A stretch of DNA of 64,000 nt from NCBI GenBank assembly GCA_947625355.1, contig CANQOA010000001.1, positions 62,001-126,000 on the forward strand, written 5' to 3'. Below the pieces are notes generated by a model. It did no database searches. It had not been told where the DNA came from and worked only from the letters and a program-made list of their open reading frames with translations. Positions within the stretch are counted from its first letter, which is position 1. Every line of letters starts with the position of its first letter. This DNA comes from an uncultured Oscillospiraceae bacterium (GTDB lineage Bacteria; Bacillota; Clostridia; Oscillospirales; Oscillospiraceae). Made by a program: the position numbers and the translations under genes. Below are positions 44,865 to 53,170 of the stretch, piece by piece.

Positions 44865-44903
44865 TTACGCCCGCCATCGTCTGGACAATATGAACATTTT
44901 CAT
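44865..44903 (-). CDS. Possible 12-residue leader peptide containing Trp
   Basis: GGGAGGTAC precedes ATG, and the frame MKMFILSRRWRA ends at TAA. It lies between the T-box terminator and trpX, so it is translated only on read-through transcripts. One Trp codon near its end could add a second, translation-based response. This is inference; it may also be chance. Confidence 0.35.
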   Translation of the reverse strand: MKMFILSRRWRA

Positions 44904-44920
44904 GTACCTCCCGGATCAAA

Positions 44921-45209
44921 ATAAAAATCCTGTCCCAGCTGTTTGCTGGGACAGGATGTTATAAACTCCTGCGGTGCCACCCGGCTTGACGCTCACGCGT
45001 CCGCTTTGCTCCGCGCCATCACGCGGCGGCGTTGTTCACGGAGCGCCTCTCTCCGTCTCACATAGGGCGGACAAGTCCGCCTTCCGATCGCCCTCCGAAG
45101 TCCATTCGCACATTCCCGCCTGTACCGCGCTCTCAGCAACGCGCGGCTCTCTGGGACAGGCACTGGAAAGGTTACTTACTCTTCATCAACGGTTTACTGT
45201 ATTGAATTT
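44921..45209 (-). promoter_or_regulatory. T-box riboswitch, probable tryptophan specifier, controlling trpXYZ
   Basis: Minus-strand leader elements in order are a GATGAAGAGTAAGTAA start, a Stem I with GCCTGT/ACAGGC and an AGAGAG loop, and a specifier region GCGAATGGACTTCGG. The last of these gives GAA, then TGG (Trp), then A. The T-box GGGTGGCACCGC follows (44971-44982 on the plus strand), then a 13-bp terminator (44927-44957) and a T-run. Uncharged tRNA-Trp would pair with the specifier and T-box and allow read-through. The rest of the 44,788-45,287 gap holds the promoter and the short leader frame. Confidence 0.88.
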
Positions 45210-45215
45210 GGCTGC

Positions 45216-45244
45216 ATTATAGCGCGGGAACGAATGTTTGTCAA
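45216..45244 (-). promoter_or_regulatory. Consensus sigma-A promoter of the T-box transcript
   Basis: On the minus strand TTGACA, a 17-base spacer and TATAAT form a perfect vegetative promoter about 10 bases before the T-box leader. Confidence 0.9.
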
Positions 45245-45287
45245 TACCTTTTTTGCAGGTATTTTTTACCATGCACGCCGGCGCGTT

Positions 45288-46202
45288 TTACAGCGCGCAC
45301 AGCGCCGCGGCGGTATCGGCGGCCAGGGCGGCGTTGTTGAGCACCAGCTGGATGTTGGACTCCAGACTGTCGCCGCCGGTGAGCTCCTTGACCCGGGCCA
45401 GCAGGAAGGGGGTCACCTTCTTGCCCTTGACGCCCTGGGCCACGCTCTCGGCCACGGCCTGGTCGATGGCGGCGTTGATGACGGCCGGGTCCATGGAATA
45501 TTTCTCCGGGATGGGGTTGGCGCACAGCATCCCGCCGGGATAGCCCAGGGCCCGCTGGGCGGCGAAGGCCGCGGCCAGCTCCGCCGGGCTCTCGGCCCGG
45601 AAGTCCACGCCGAAGCCGCTGGTACGGGTATAGAAAGCGGGCAGCTCGTCGGTCTGATAGCCGCACACGGCCACGCCCTTGGTCTCCAGGTACTCCAGAG
45701 TCAGGCCCAGGTCCAAAATGGACTTGGCCCCGGCGCACACCACCAGCACCGGCGTGCGGGCCAGCTCCTCCAGGTCGGCGGAGATGTCCATGGTGACCTC
45801 CGCGCCCCGGTGCACCCCGCCGATGCCGCCGGTGGCGAACACGCCGATGCCGGCCAGGGCGGCCACGATCATGGTGGCGGCCACGGTGGTGGCGCCGTCC
45901 TCGCCCCGGGCGCACAGCACCGGCAGATCCCGGCGGCTGGCCTTGGTGACGGCCTGGCCCTTCTTGGCCAGATACTCGATCTCGTCCTTTTCCAGCCCGG
46001 CCTTCAGCCGCCCGCCGATGACGGCGATGGTGGCGGGCACGGCGCCGTGGGCGCGGATCATATCCTCCACGGCGAACGCGGTCTCCGCGTTCTGGGGCCA
46101 GGGCATGCCGTGGGAGATGATGGTGCTCTCCAGGGCCACCACGGGCCTGCCGTCGGCCAGCGCCTCGGCCACCTCCGGCTTTATGTCCAGATACTGATTC
46201 AT
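45288..46202 (-). CDS. psuG: Pseudouridine-5'-phosphate glycosidase
   Basis: This 304-aa enzyme cleaves pseudouridine 5'-phosphate to uracil and ribose 5-phosphate. Diagnostic motifs are ALESTIISHGMPWPQN, FATGGIGGVHRGAE, CAGAKSILDLGLTLEYLE and YPGGMLCANP. Length is normal. ATG at 46202 follows CCGGAGGTG. The usual partner kinase (psuK) is not adjacent, so the pathway must be completed elsewhere or by another kinase. Confidence 0.95.
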   Translation of the reverse strand: MNQYLDIKPEVAEALADGRPVVALESTIISHGMPWPQNAETAFAVEDMIRAHGAVPATIAVIGGRLKAGLEKDEIEYLAKKGQAVTKASRRDLPVLCARGEDGATTVAATMIVAALAGIGVFATGGIGGVHRGAEVTMDISADLEELARTPVLVVCAGAKSILDLGLTLEYLETKGVAVCGYQTDELPAFYTRTSGFGVDFRAESPAELAAAFAAQRALGYPGGMLCANPIPEKYSMDPAVINAAIDQAVAESVAQGVKGKKVTPFLLARVKELTGGDSLESNIQLVLNNAALAADTAAALCAL

Positions 46203-46247
46203 GCTTGACGCACCTCCGGAAAAACTTTACAATGGTTTTGGGTCCCG

Positions 46248-46529
46248 TCACTTGGCGGTGACGAAAAACAGGCAGAGAAAAAAGGCGATCTCCAGGACCA
46301 GGATGGCCGGGACGCCGACGGTGAATTTCCGCTTGCGGATCTTATGCCGGAACAGCAGCATCCCCGCCAGCGCGCCCACGGCCCCGCCCACGGCGGCCAG
46401 CCCCAGCAGCGCGGCCTCCGGGATGCGCTCCCGGTGGACCTTCGCCAGGTACTTGTCCACGCCGTACACGGCCAGGGTGAACAGGTTCACCGCTTCCAGA
46501 TAGATCAAAAGCACAACGAAGATATCCAT
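46248..46529 (-). CDS. DUF1294 membrane protein
   Basis: The 93-aa protein has three hydrophobic segments and the DUF1294 core VNLFTLAVYGVDKYLAKVHR, RIPEAALLGLAAVGGAVGAL and RHKIRKRKFTVGVP. The function is unknown. ATG at 46529 is chosen over a GTG two codons upstream. TATACT lies just 5' of it, so the transcript may have a very short leader. It diverges from alaX with a 38-base gap. Confidence 0.85.
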   Translation of the reverse strand: MDIFVVLLIYLEAVNLFTLAVYGVDKYLAKVHRERIPEAALLGLAAVGGAVGALAGMLLFRHKIRKRKFTVGVPAILVLEIAFFLCLFFVTAK

Positions 46530-46567
46530 GGCCACAGTATAACCTTTTTTTGCCGGGAGGTCAACCG

Positions 46568-47713
46568 ATGCAGACCAGAAAGCTCTATTACGAGGACGCC
46601 TACTGCAAACGCTTCACGGCGCGGGTGCTCAGCTGCGAGAGAGCCGGCGATGGCTGGGAGACGGCGCTGGACGCCACGGCCTTCTTCCCGGAGGAGGGCG
46701 GCCAGACGGCGGACACGGGCACCCTGGACGGCGTGGCCGTGACGGACGCCCGGGAGCGGGACGGGGTCATATACCACCGCCTGGCCGGGCCGATCGAGCC
46801 GGGGCGGCAGGTGGAGGGCGTGCTGGACTGGGCCGAGCGGTTCCGCAAGATGCAGACCCACACGGCGGAGCACATCCTCTCCGGCCTGGCCCACGCCAAA
46901 TACGGCTATGAGAACGTGGGGTTCCATCTGGGGACGGACTGCTGCACGGTGGACCTGAGCGGAGAGCTGGACCGGGCGCAGCTGGACGAGCTGGAGCGGC
47001 AGGCCAACCAGGTGGTGTGGCGGAACGTGCCGGTGACGGCCCGGTTCCCCGCCGTGCCGGAGCTGAAGGACCTGCACTACCGCAGCAAGCTGGAGCTGAC
47101 CCGCGACGTGCGCATCGTGACGGTCCAGGGGGTGGACGACTGCGCCTGCTGCGCGCCCCATGTGTCCGGCACGGGCCAGATCGGCGCCATCAAAATTTTG
47201 GATTTCATGCGCCACCGGGGCGGCGTCCGGTTCTGGATGAAGGCCGGCTCCGACGCCATGGAGGACTACGCCCGCCGCTATGCCGCCACCGTGGCGGTGT
47301 CCGGGCTGCTCAACACGCCCCAGGAGGACGTGGCCGCCGGGGTGGAGCGGCTGCTGGCCCAGCGGGACGGGCTGAAACGGGAGATGGCGGAGCTGCGCCG
47401 GGAGATGGCCCGGGCGCGGGCCGCCGCCCTGCCGGAGACAGACGGGCATCTGCTGCTGTTCTTCCAGGGCGACGAGGACGCGCTGCGGCTGCTAGCCAAC
47501 GCCGGGATGGAAAAATGCGCCGGCGTGTGCGCGGTGTTCGCCGGGGAGGACGGGGCCTGGCGCTTCGTCATGGCCAGCCGCACGGCGGACATGCGCGCCT
47601 TCCTCAAGGAGCACGGCCCGGCCCTGGGAGCCCGCGGCGGCGGCCAGGCCCGGATGGTCTCCGGCCGGAGCACCGCCGACAGAGCGGCGCTGGAGGCGTT
47701 TTTCGGCCGCTGA
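46568..47713 (+). CDS. Alanyl-tRNA editing protein AlaX, long form with DHHA1 domain
   Basis: This 381-aa free-standing editing enzyme hydrolyses mischarged Ser- or Gly-tRNA-Ala. An N-terminal beta-barrel precedes the zinc editing site, with His98 and His102 in HTAEHIL and Cys194/His198 in CACCAPH. The C-terminal third is a coiled coil plus DHHA1 domain (GRSTADRAALEAFFG). ATG at 46568 follows GGGAGG. The C-terminal DHHA1 part makes it the longer AlaX class. Confidence 0.9.
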   Translation: MQTRKLYYEDAYCKRFTARVLSCERAGDGWETALDATAFFPEEGGQTADTGTLDGVAVTDARERDGVIYHRLAGPIEPGRQVEGVLDWAERFRKMQTHTAEHILSGLAHAKYGYENVGFHLGTDCCTVDLSGELDRAQLDELERQANQVVWRNVPVTARFPAVPELKDLHYRSKLELTRDVRIVTVQGVDDCACCAPHVSGTGQIGAIKILDFMRHRGGVRFWMKAGSDAMEDYARRYAATVAVSGLLNTPQEDVAAGVERLLAQRDGLKREMAELRREMARARAAALPETDGHLLLFFQGDEDALRLLANAGMEKCAGVCAVFAGEDGAWRFVMASRTADMRAFLKEHGPALGARGGGQARMVSGRSTADRAALEAFFGR

Positions 47714-47730
47714 GGGAGAGAAAGAAAAAC

Positions 47731-47762
47731 GGGGCATGGCCGCCGGCAGGCGGTCATGCCCC
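47731..47762. terminator. Bidirectional hairpin between alaX and the lipoprotein gene
   Basis: GGGGCATGGCCGCC-GGCA-GGCGGTCATGCCCC is preceded by A-rich and followed by T-rich sequence, serving both converging genes. Confidence 0.75.
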
Positions 47763-47784
47763 TGTGTTATTTGTCCCTGCGCCG

Positions 47785-49095
47785 TCAGCCGGTGCTCTCG
47801 CCGATGATGCCGCTGATGTTGTTGGGGTCCTGGGCCAGGGAGAGGATATAGCTGCGCAGATTGGCCATGGCGTTGGCGTCGCAGGCATAGTTGGTGCCCA
47901 CCACCTGCTGGATGGAGTCGCCGATGAAATAGAGGATGGGGCCGGACTCGTCGGACAGGGTGACGGAGACGGTGATCTCCTCGCCCTGGGGGGCCACCTG
48001 TTCCGCCGAGGCGGTGATGGTGGTGACCTGCTGGACGAACTGGGCCGCGGTGTTCCCGCTGAGGGTCAGATAGCCGTCCTGGCCGTTGATGGTATAGCTG
48101 ACGAACACGCCGATGACGGTGACGCCGCCCAGCTCGTTGAAGGCCGCCTGCTGGGCCAGGGCGATGTCCTCCCGCAGAGCGGTCAGCTGACCGCCGGAGA
48201 AGGTGGGCAGCCGGCTCTCCGGCAGCACCGCCGTCTCGGGCAGCTGCTCCAGCCCGTTCAGCCAGTAGTACACCGTCCCGTAATCCTCCGACACGGTCAC
48301 CGCCAGGCAAGGCCCGGCGAAGGAGAAGGTGTAATAGGACGCGTCGGGCAGGGAGAACACATAGTCGGTGGTCTGGGTCAGGTCGATATTCTGGTCAGGG
48401 CTGGTCTCGATCCGGTCGATGCGGGCGTTGGCCAGCAGCTGGAACACCTGGTCCACAATGGCCGGGTCCTGGCTGGTCAGGGTGGCGCCGCCGTTCATCC
48501 GCCGGCCCACGGAGACCGGCCGGTTATTGTAGTAATCATCGGCAAAGGCGCGCACGCCGGCGTCGAAATACAGGTCGAACAGGTCGTATCCCTCGCTGTA
48601 GCCGGGGAAGGTGAGGGCCCAGAGGTTGTCCCCGCCGGAGACGGTATAGTTGGTGGAGGGCATTTTCAGGTCGGTCCCCGCGAAGGTGACGGACCAGGTG
48701 ACGCCGTTTTCCATGGTGAAGATAAAGGTGGTCTCCCCGCCGATCGGGGCGCCCTCCGCCCGGCCGGTGACAGACATGGACCGCAGCGCGTCGCAGGCGG
48801 CGACGATGGACGCCCGGTCAAAGACGGGGGAGGCATAGCCCCGCTCGGGGGTATAGATGCTCAGGGCGATGGGGGTGTCGTCATAGTAGGACGTGGCAAA
48901 GCTGTCCCAGCCGATGAAGCTCATCAGCGGCCGCGTCTCGAACACGTCCTCCGCCGGCGCCGCGTCCTCCGGCACGGGGGTCTCCGTCCCGGCGATCACC
49001 GGGTCGGTCCCCGGCATGATGGGCACGAAATGGCCGCAGGCAGCCAGCACCGCCAGCAGTCCCAGCGCCAGCAGCAGCCCCATGAGTCTCTTCAT
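47785..49095 (-). CDS. Lipoprotein of unknown function
   Basis: The 436-aa protein has a lipoprotein signal peptide MKRLMGLLLALGLLAVLAAC (lipobox LAAC). The mature part looks beta-rich with two similar-looking halves (for example TTFIFTMENGVTWSVTFAG and TDYVFSLPDASYYTFSFAG). No known domain is recognised. ATG at 49095 follows AAAGGAGACG; the much longer upstream frame crosses a non-coding RNA and is rejected. It is probably anchored on the outer face of the membrane. Confidence 0.75.
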   Translation of the reverse strand: MKRLMGLLLALGLLAVLAACGHFVPIMPGTDPVIAGTETPVPEDAAPAEDVFETRPLMSFIGWDSFATSYYDDTPIALSIYTPERGYASPVFDRASIVAACDALRSMSVTGRAEGAPIGGETTFIFTMENGVTWSVTFAGTDLKMPSTNYTVSGGDNLWALTFPGYSEGYDLFDLYFDAGVRAFADDYYNNRPVSVGRRMNGGATLTSQDPAIVDQVFQLLANARIDRIETSPDQNIDLTQTTDYVFSLPDASYYTFSFAGPCLAVTVSEDYGTVYYWLNGLEQLPETAVLPESRLPTFSGGQLTALREDIALAQQAAFNELGGVTVIGVFVSYTINGQDGYLTLSGNTAAQFVQQVTTITASAEQVAPQGEEITVSVTLSDESGPILYFIGDSIQQVVGTNYACDANAMANLRSYILSLAQDPNNISGIIGESTG

Positions 49096-49194
49096 ATGGT
49101 CACGTCTCCTTTTCGGGTCAACGGCAAGTTCCGATACGCTGTCAGTATAGCACGAGTTGTCCCGCCTGTCAAAACGCCCCGTTCCGAAGGGATA

Positions 49195-49366
49195 AACAAA
49201 CGATCGCCGGAGCAAAGTCACCTTTGCTCCGGCGAGGCCCGCCCTGCCGTGGGGGCCAGATTTGTAACCTGCACAACTCGGCAGGTGGGTCGCCTCATGG
49301 CGGTTTCCGTGCTTCCAACATCCGGCATAGCCGGGAGGCCTGCGCTCCGCCGCCATATACGGCGTC
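49195..49366 (-). ncRNA. ssrS: 6S RNA-like small RNA
   Basis: A minus-strand TATTAT box at 49371-49376 precedes about 170 bases that end in a 13-bp terminator (49205-49234) with a T-rich tail. Internal features are GCCGGAT...ATCTGGC closing CGCCATGAGGCG and ACCTGC...GCAGGT hairpins. GGCGACCCACC...AGGTTACA resembles the 3' part of 6S RNAs (GCGAC...CACC...GGTTACA). The family call is from memory and moderate. It fills most of the 49,096-49,435 gap. Confidence 0.5.
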
Positions 49367-49435
49367 CCTTATAATAGATGTGGGTCCAACCGGGCCCTTG
49401 AGACCACGAACAGGGCAGGTTTTATACGTTCATGT

Positions 49436-49729
49436 TCACTCGGCGGACGGCGCTTCGTCCTCTTCGGCAAAGACCTGCTCCATATAGTAGTCATAGACCC
49501 GCTGGAGCTTATCCTCGTCGTCCACAGAGATGAACTGTTCCTCGCCGTTCTCCTCCACCACCTGCAGGATGATGAAGCCGTAATCAGGGTCGTCCTCGGC
49601 CATATCGGCGGGGAGAAAGACCATGTACTCATCGCCCTCGAATTCCAGGGTGCCCAGATGCTCCAGCTCGAATTCGTTGCCGTCGTCGTCCTCGATGGTG
49701 ATGTAACTCGCGCCAAATTCGCTTTCCAT
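49436..49729 (-). CDS. DUF1292 family protein
   Basis: The 97-aa very acidic protein has the DUF1292 pattern (YITIEDDDGNEFELEHLGT, YMVFLPAD, FIILQVVEENGEEQF). It is widespread in Firmicutes, often near yrrK/mltG, with no known function. ATG at 49729 follows AAGGAGG; the frame extends upstream but without a better site. It is downstream of the BofC-like gene on the same strand. Confidence 0.9.
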   Translation of the reverse strand: MESEFGASYITIEDDDGNEFELEHLGTLEFEGDEYMVFLPADMAEDDPDYGFIILQVVEENGEEQFISVDDEDKLQRVYDYYMEQVFAEEDEAPSAE

Positions 49730-49813
49730 TGCCGTCCCCTCCTTGGGTGATGCCTCTATTGTATATGCTCCGGGGGAAGATTGCAAGAGGGAAAAAGGGG
49801 AATTTCCCCCGCC

Positions 49814-50179
49814 TCAGGAGCCATAGTCCTCCAGCAGCCGGATCACCCGGCCATAGTCCTCCGCGGCCACGCCGCCGTTCAGGGCGATCCGGTCGGACAG
49901 CGGCAGGTCCCTGACCCGGATGTCGGTGACAGTGACGGGCTCGTCCGCGTCCGGCGGGCAGAACACCCCTATGAACCCGTCCCAGGAGCGCAGCAGGTAT
50001 CCGCTCCGGGCCTGGGCCGAGGCGGGCTCCGCCCGGGACAGCACCCCCAGGTCCGCCAGCACCGCCAGCAGGCTCATGGCCGCGAACACCGCCAGCAGCA
50101 GCGTCAAAACGATCTTCATCCGAAACTTCAAGGCCCTCAGCTCCTCCCGGACAGTATGCCCCGCCGCGGGGACCGTCAT
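49814..50179 (-). CDS. Membrane-anchored BofC C-terminal-domain-like protein
   Basis: The 121-aa protein has one membrane segment (VLTLLLAVFAAMSLLAVLADLGVL) followed by GYLLRSWDGFIGVFCPP, VTVTDIRVRDLPLSDRIALNGG and IRLLEDYGS. This matches the BofC C-terminal domain pattern of a 'does the product display this ligand' fold. BofC in Bacillus restrains SpoIVB. The start at 50179 has only a weak ribosome binding site; an internal ATG at about residue 21 is an alternative. It diverges from the PBP gene and overlaps its promoter region. Confidence 0.6.
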   Translation of the reverse strand: MTVPAAGHTVREELRALKFRMKIVLTLLLAVFAAMSLLAVLADLGVLSRAEPASAQARSGYLLRSWDGFIGVFCPPDADEPVTVTDIRVRDLPLSDRIALNGGVAAEDYGRVIRLLEDYGS

Positions 50180-50221
50180 GCACGATTTAGGGAACAGTTC
50201 ATCTTTTCTTCACAATTGGGA

Positions 50222-50250
50222 TATACAATCGAGCCAAATGGTGCTATAAT
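50222..50250 (+). promoter_or_regulatory. Promoter of the PBP1A gene
   Basis: TATACA (50222-50227), 17 bases, then TATAAT (50245-50250) with a TGC extension form a plausible vegetative promoter 66 bases before the GTG start. Confidence 0.6.
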
Positions 50251-50316
50251 AATTATATCTATGCATACGTACCGACAGCGCAGAACAAGCGTCCCCTGGG
50301 AGACGGAGGAACATTT

Positions 50317-52734
50317 GTGAGTATATTCCGCAAAATCAGAGACAGTTTCCGGCGGCTCCGTGCCTGGCACAACAGCCGCAGGATGCGCCGTGCCCGCCGG
50401 GCGGTAGAGTCCGTGGCGGACACCGCCGCCGCCGGCATGGGCTTCACGCTGCGTCTGGGCGTGAAGATCGTCATCACGGCCCTGCTGGTGTTCATCACCA
50501 CCGGCATGATCCTGGCCTGCATCTTCGCGGTATACGTCAAGACCAGCCTGTCCGAGCGGCTGGACGTGACGCCCCAGGAGATCGCCACCAGCGAGTCCAG
50601 CCGCGTGCTGGCCGAGACCAGCCCCGGCAGCGGCCAGTGGGTGGAGATCGACACCCTCTACGCCAAGATCAACCGCATCTGGGTGGACTATGAGGATATG
50701 CCCATCGATCTGGAGCACGCCTGCGTGGCCATCGAGGACAAGCGCTTTTATCAGCACAAGGGCGTGGACTGGTGGCGCACCGTGGCCGCCTTCGGCAACA
50801 TGTTTGTGAGCATGCGGGACAACTTCGGCGGCTCCACCATCACCCAGCAGCTGATCAAAAACCTGACCGGCCAGGACGAGGTCACCGTCCAGCGAAAGCT
50901 GCTGGAGATCTTCCAGGCCCTGGAGTATGAGAAAAAATACACCAAGCAGGAGATCATAGAGCTGTACCTCAACCAGATCTATCTGAGCGAGGGCTGCAAC
51001 GGCGTGGGCACCGCCTCCCGGGTGTATTTCGGCAAGGAGGTCTGGGACCTAGACCTGGCCGAGTGCGCCAGCCTGATCGGCATCACCAACAATCCCTCCC
51101 TCTATGACCCCTACATCGGCCCGGAGAGCAAGGCCCGCAACAAGGCCCGTCAGGAGACCATCCTCTGGAATATGTACGATCAGGGGTACATCACCTACGA
51201 CGAATACGTCTCCGCCAAGAACGAGACCCTCCACTTCCAGCGCGCCGAGGGCGAGGAGCGGACCTTCACCCCCAACACCTACTATGTGGACTCGCTGGTG
51301 TACGACCTCATAGACGATTTTGCCGCCGCCCGCGGCATCAACCGGGACCTGGCCGAGAGCCTGGTCTACAACGGCGGCTACGACATCTACACCTGCATCG
51401 ACCAGCGCATCCAGCAGATCGTGGACGACGTGTACCAGAACACCGGCAACCTCCCCAGGCCCTACCAGTCCCCCCCCGCGGGGGCCAAGTTCGCCTCCGC
51501 CATCGTGGTCATGGACCCCAAGACCGGCGCCGTTCTGGCCCTGGCCGGCAACGTGGGCAAAAAGACCGGCAGCTTCACCAGCAACTACGCCACCGAGTAT
51601 AAGCGGCCCCCCGGGTCCTCCTTCAAGCCCGTTGCCGTTTACGGCCCGGCCTTCGACCTGGGCCTGATCACCCAGGACACCAAGGTCAACGACTCGCCCG
51701 ATATCGTCCTGGCCGGCAAGCCGGACTGGTATCCCCGCAACGACTCCGGCGGCTACAGCGGCTGGATCACCATCCGCATCGGCGTGGCCCGGTCCCTGAA
51801 CACCGTGGCGGCCCAAGTGCTGGATAAGCTGGGGCTGCAGGCATCCTGGGACTACCTGACCAACCGCTTCGGCTTCACGAGCCTGGTCCGGGACGTGTGG
51901 GACGAGGCGTCCCAGCAGATCGTGTCGGACTATGTGTATCCGGCCCTGGCCCTGGGACAGCTCAGCTACGGCGTCACCCCCCTGGAGATGGCCCAGGCTT
52001 TCACCGCCTTCGACAATGACGGCGTCATGAGCTTCGGCCGGCTCTATTCCATGGTGACGGACCGGGAGGGCAACGTGGTGCTGGACAATCCCGTCCGGTC
52101 CCAGGTGGCCGTCAAGGCCAACACCGCCTGGAACATCACCGACATGCTCTGGGCCGCCGCCAACGGCGGTACGGGCTACTCCGCCAGCTTCTCCGGCCAG
52201 GCCGTGGCCGGCAAGACCGGCACCACCAGCAGCAACCGCGACCGGTATTTCACCGGCTATACCCCCTACTATATGGCCGCTGTCTGGACCGGATATGAGC
52301 GCAATGAGAGGATGTACTTCAACATCAACCCGGCCACCCAGATCTGGCAGATGGTCATGAGCCGCATCCACGCGGGCCTGCCCTATAAGAGCTTCCCCGT
52401 CCCCTCCCGGGGCTGGGCCACCAACATCTTCGGCGAAGAGGAGAGCCCCACGCCCGAACCCACCGGGACGCCCGTGCCCACCGAAACGCCCGAGCCGCCC
52501 CCCGGCGTCATGGAGACGCCGCCGGTGACCGTGCCGCCGTTCGTGCCGGCGACCGACCCGCCGATCGTGCCGGTGACTGATCCGCCGATCGTACAGGTCA
52601 CCGACCCGCCGATCGTGCCGGTGACCGAGCCGCCCATCGCGCCGGTGACCGAGCCGCCCGTGGTCACGGAACCGCCCGTCACACCGGTGCCCGAACCGCC
52701 CTCCGGCGGGGAGGACCCGCCCCCCTTTGGCTGA
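50317..52734 (+). CDS. Bifunctional penicillin-binding protein 1A with Pro-rich tail
   Basis: This 805-aa peptidoglycan glycosyltransferase/transpeptidase has a cytoplasmic basic N-terminus and a signal anchor at about 46-72. The GT51 domain contains EDKRFYQHKGVD near residue 141 and GGSTITQQLIKNL. The transpeptidase domain has S434-x-x-K, S493-x-N and K633-T-G. A C-terminal tail of about 95 residues consists of PPI(V/A)PVT(D/E) repeats and other Pro/Thr-rich sequence, outside the cell. The start is GTG at 50317 after ACGGAGGAAC. All catalytic residues are present. Confidence 0.93.
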   Translation: MSIFRKIRDSFRRLRAWHNSRRMRRARRAVESVADTAAAGMGFTLRLGVKIVITALLVFITTGMILACIFAVYVKTSLSERLDVTPQEIATSESSRVLAETSPGSGQWVEIDTLYAKINRIWVDYEDMPIDLEHACVAIEDKRFYQHKGVDWWRTVAAFGNMFVSMRDNFGGSTITQQLIKNLTGQDEVTVQRKLLEIFQALEYEKKYTKQEIIELYLNQIYLSEGCNGVGTASRVYFGKEVWDLDLAECASLIGITNNPSLYDPYIGPESKARNKARQETILWNMYDQGYITYDEYVSAKNETLHFQRAEGEERTFTPNTYYVDSLVYDLIDDFAAARGINRDLAESLVYNGGYDIYTCIDQRIQQIVDDVYQNTGNLPRPYQSPPAGAKFASAIVVMDPKTGAVLALAGNVGKKTGSFTSNYATEYKRPPGSSFKPVAVYGPAFDLGLITQDTKVNDSPDIVLAGKPDWYPRNDSGGYSGWITIRIGVARSLNTVAAQVLDKLGLQASWDYLTNRFGFTSLVRDVWDEASQQIVSDYVYPALALGQLSYGVTPLEMAQAFTAFDNDGVMSFGRLYSMVTDREGNVVLDNPVRSQVAVKANTAWNITDMLWAAANGGTGYSASFSGQAVAGKTGTTSSNRDRYFTGYTPYYMAAVWTGYERNERMYFNINPATQIWQMVMSRIHAGLPYKSFPVPSRGWATNIFGEEESPTPEPTGTPVPTETPEPPPGVMETPPVTVPPFVPATDPPIVPVTDPPIVQVTDPPIVPVTEPPIAPVTEPPVVTEPPVTPVPEPPSGGEDPPPFG

Positions 52735-52747
52735 CAGAGAGATCGCG

Positions 52748-52796
52748 ATATCCGCTCGTCCTTCCGTCCTTTTGGAAGGATGGGCGGATATTTTTC
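52748..52796 (+). terminator. Terminator of the PBP gene
   Basis: ATATCCGC...GCGGATAT with inner TCCTTCC/GGAAGGA is followed by TTTTTCC. Confidence 0.8.
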
Positions 52797-52875
52797 CAAA
52801 AACCTTCGCGGGCCTGTTGACAACCCGGAAACAACGTGTTACAATTCAGTTACAATATCAACGGAGGCGTTACCC

Positions 52876-53169
52876 ATGGCAGAGAAGAAGACCGCAGCCC
52901 TGCAGTATAAGGGCCACCCCCTGCGTCGGAAGGATAACCTCATCTATTTCGGCAGCATGGCGGACAAATACATCATCATGCTCCAGATCCTGGACACCAA
53001 GAAGATCAAGGACCTGGATGTGGCTACCCGCGTATCCGTGCAGCTGCAGCTGACCGATCCGGACCTGAAGAGCCGGGACCGGGTCGTGAAGAAGAGCGAA
53101 AAGGACAGCCTTTACGCGGCCATGGACGTGGCCAGCGTGTGGCTGGACCGGGCGCTCGCCACCCGTTGA
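52876..53169 (+). CDS. Conserved small protein of unknown function
   Basis: The 97-aa protein (KGHPLRRKDNLIYFGSMADK, VSVQLQLTDPDLKSRDR) belongs to a type often seen in Clostridia without a name. It is mixed alpha/beta with no membrane segment and no catalytic motif. ATG at 52876 follows ACGGAGG. The next gene starts 2 bases after its stop, so it is translationally coupled to the cell-wall hydrolase. Confidence 0.65.
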   Translation: MAEKKTAALQYKGHPLRRKDNLIYFGSMADKYIIMLQILDTKKIKDLDVATRVSVQLQLTDPDLKSRDRVVKKSEKDSLYAAMDVASVWLDRALATR

Positions 53170-53170
53170 T

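Noticed and set aside
45243-45263. AATACC...GGTATT hairpin as the psuG terminator
   Set aside because: The stem is only 6 bp. On the minus strand it is not followed by a T-run and it overlaps the -35 of the T-box promoter. It may be incidental.
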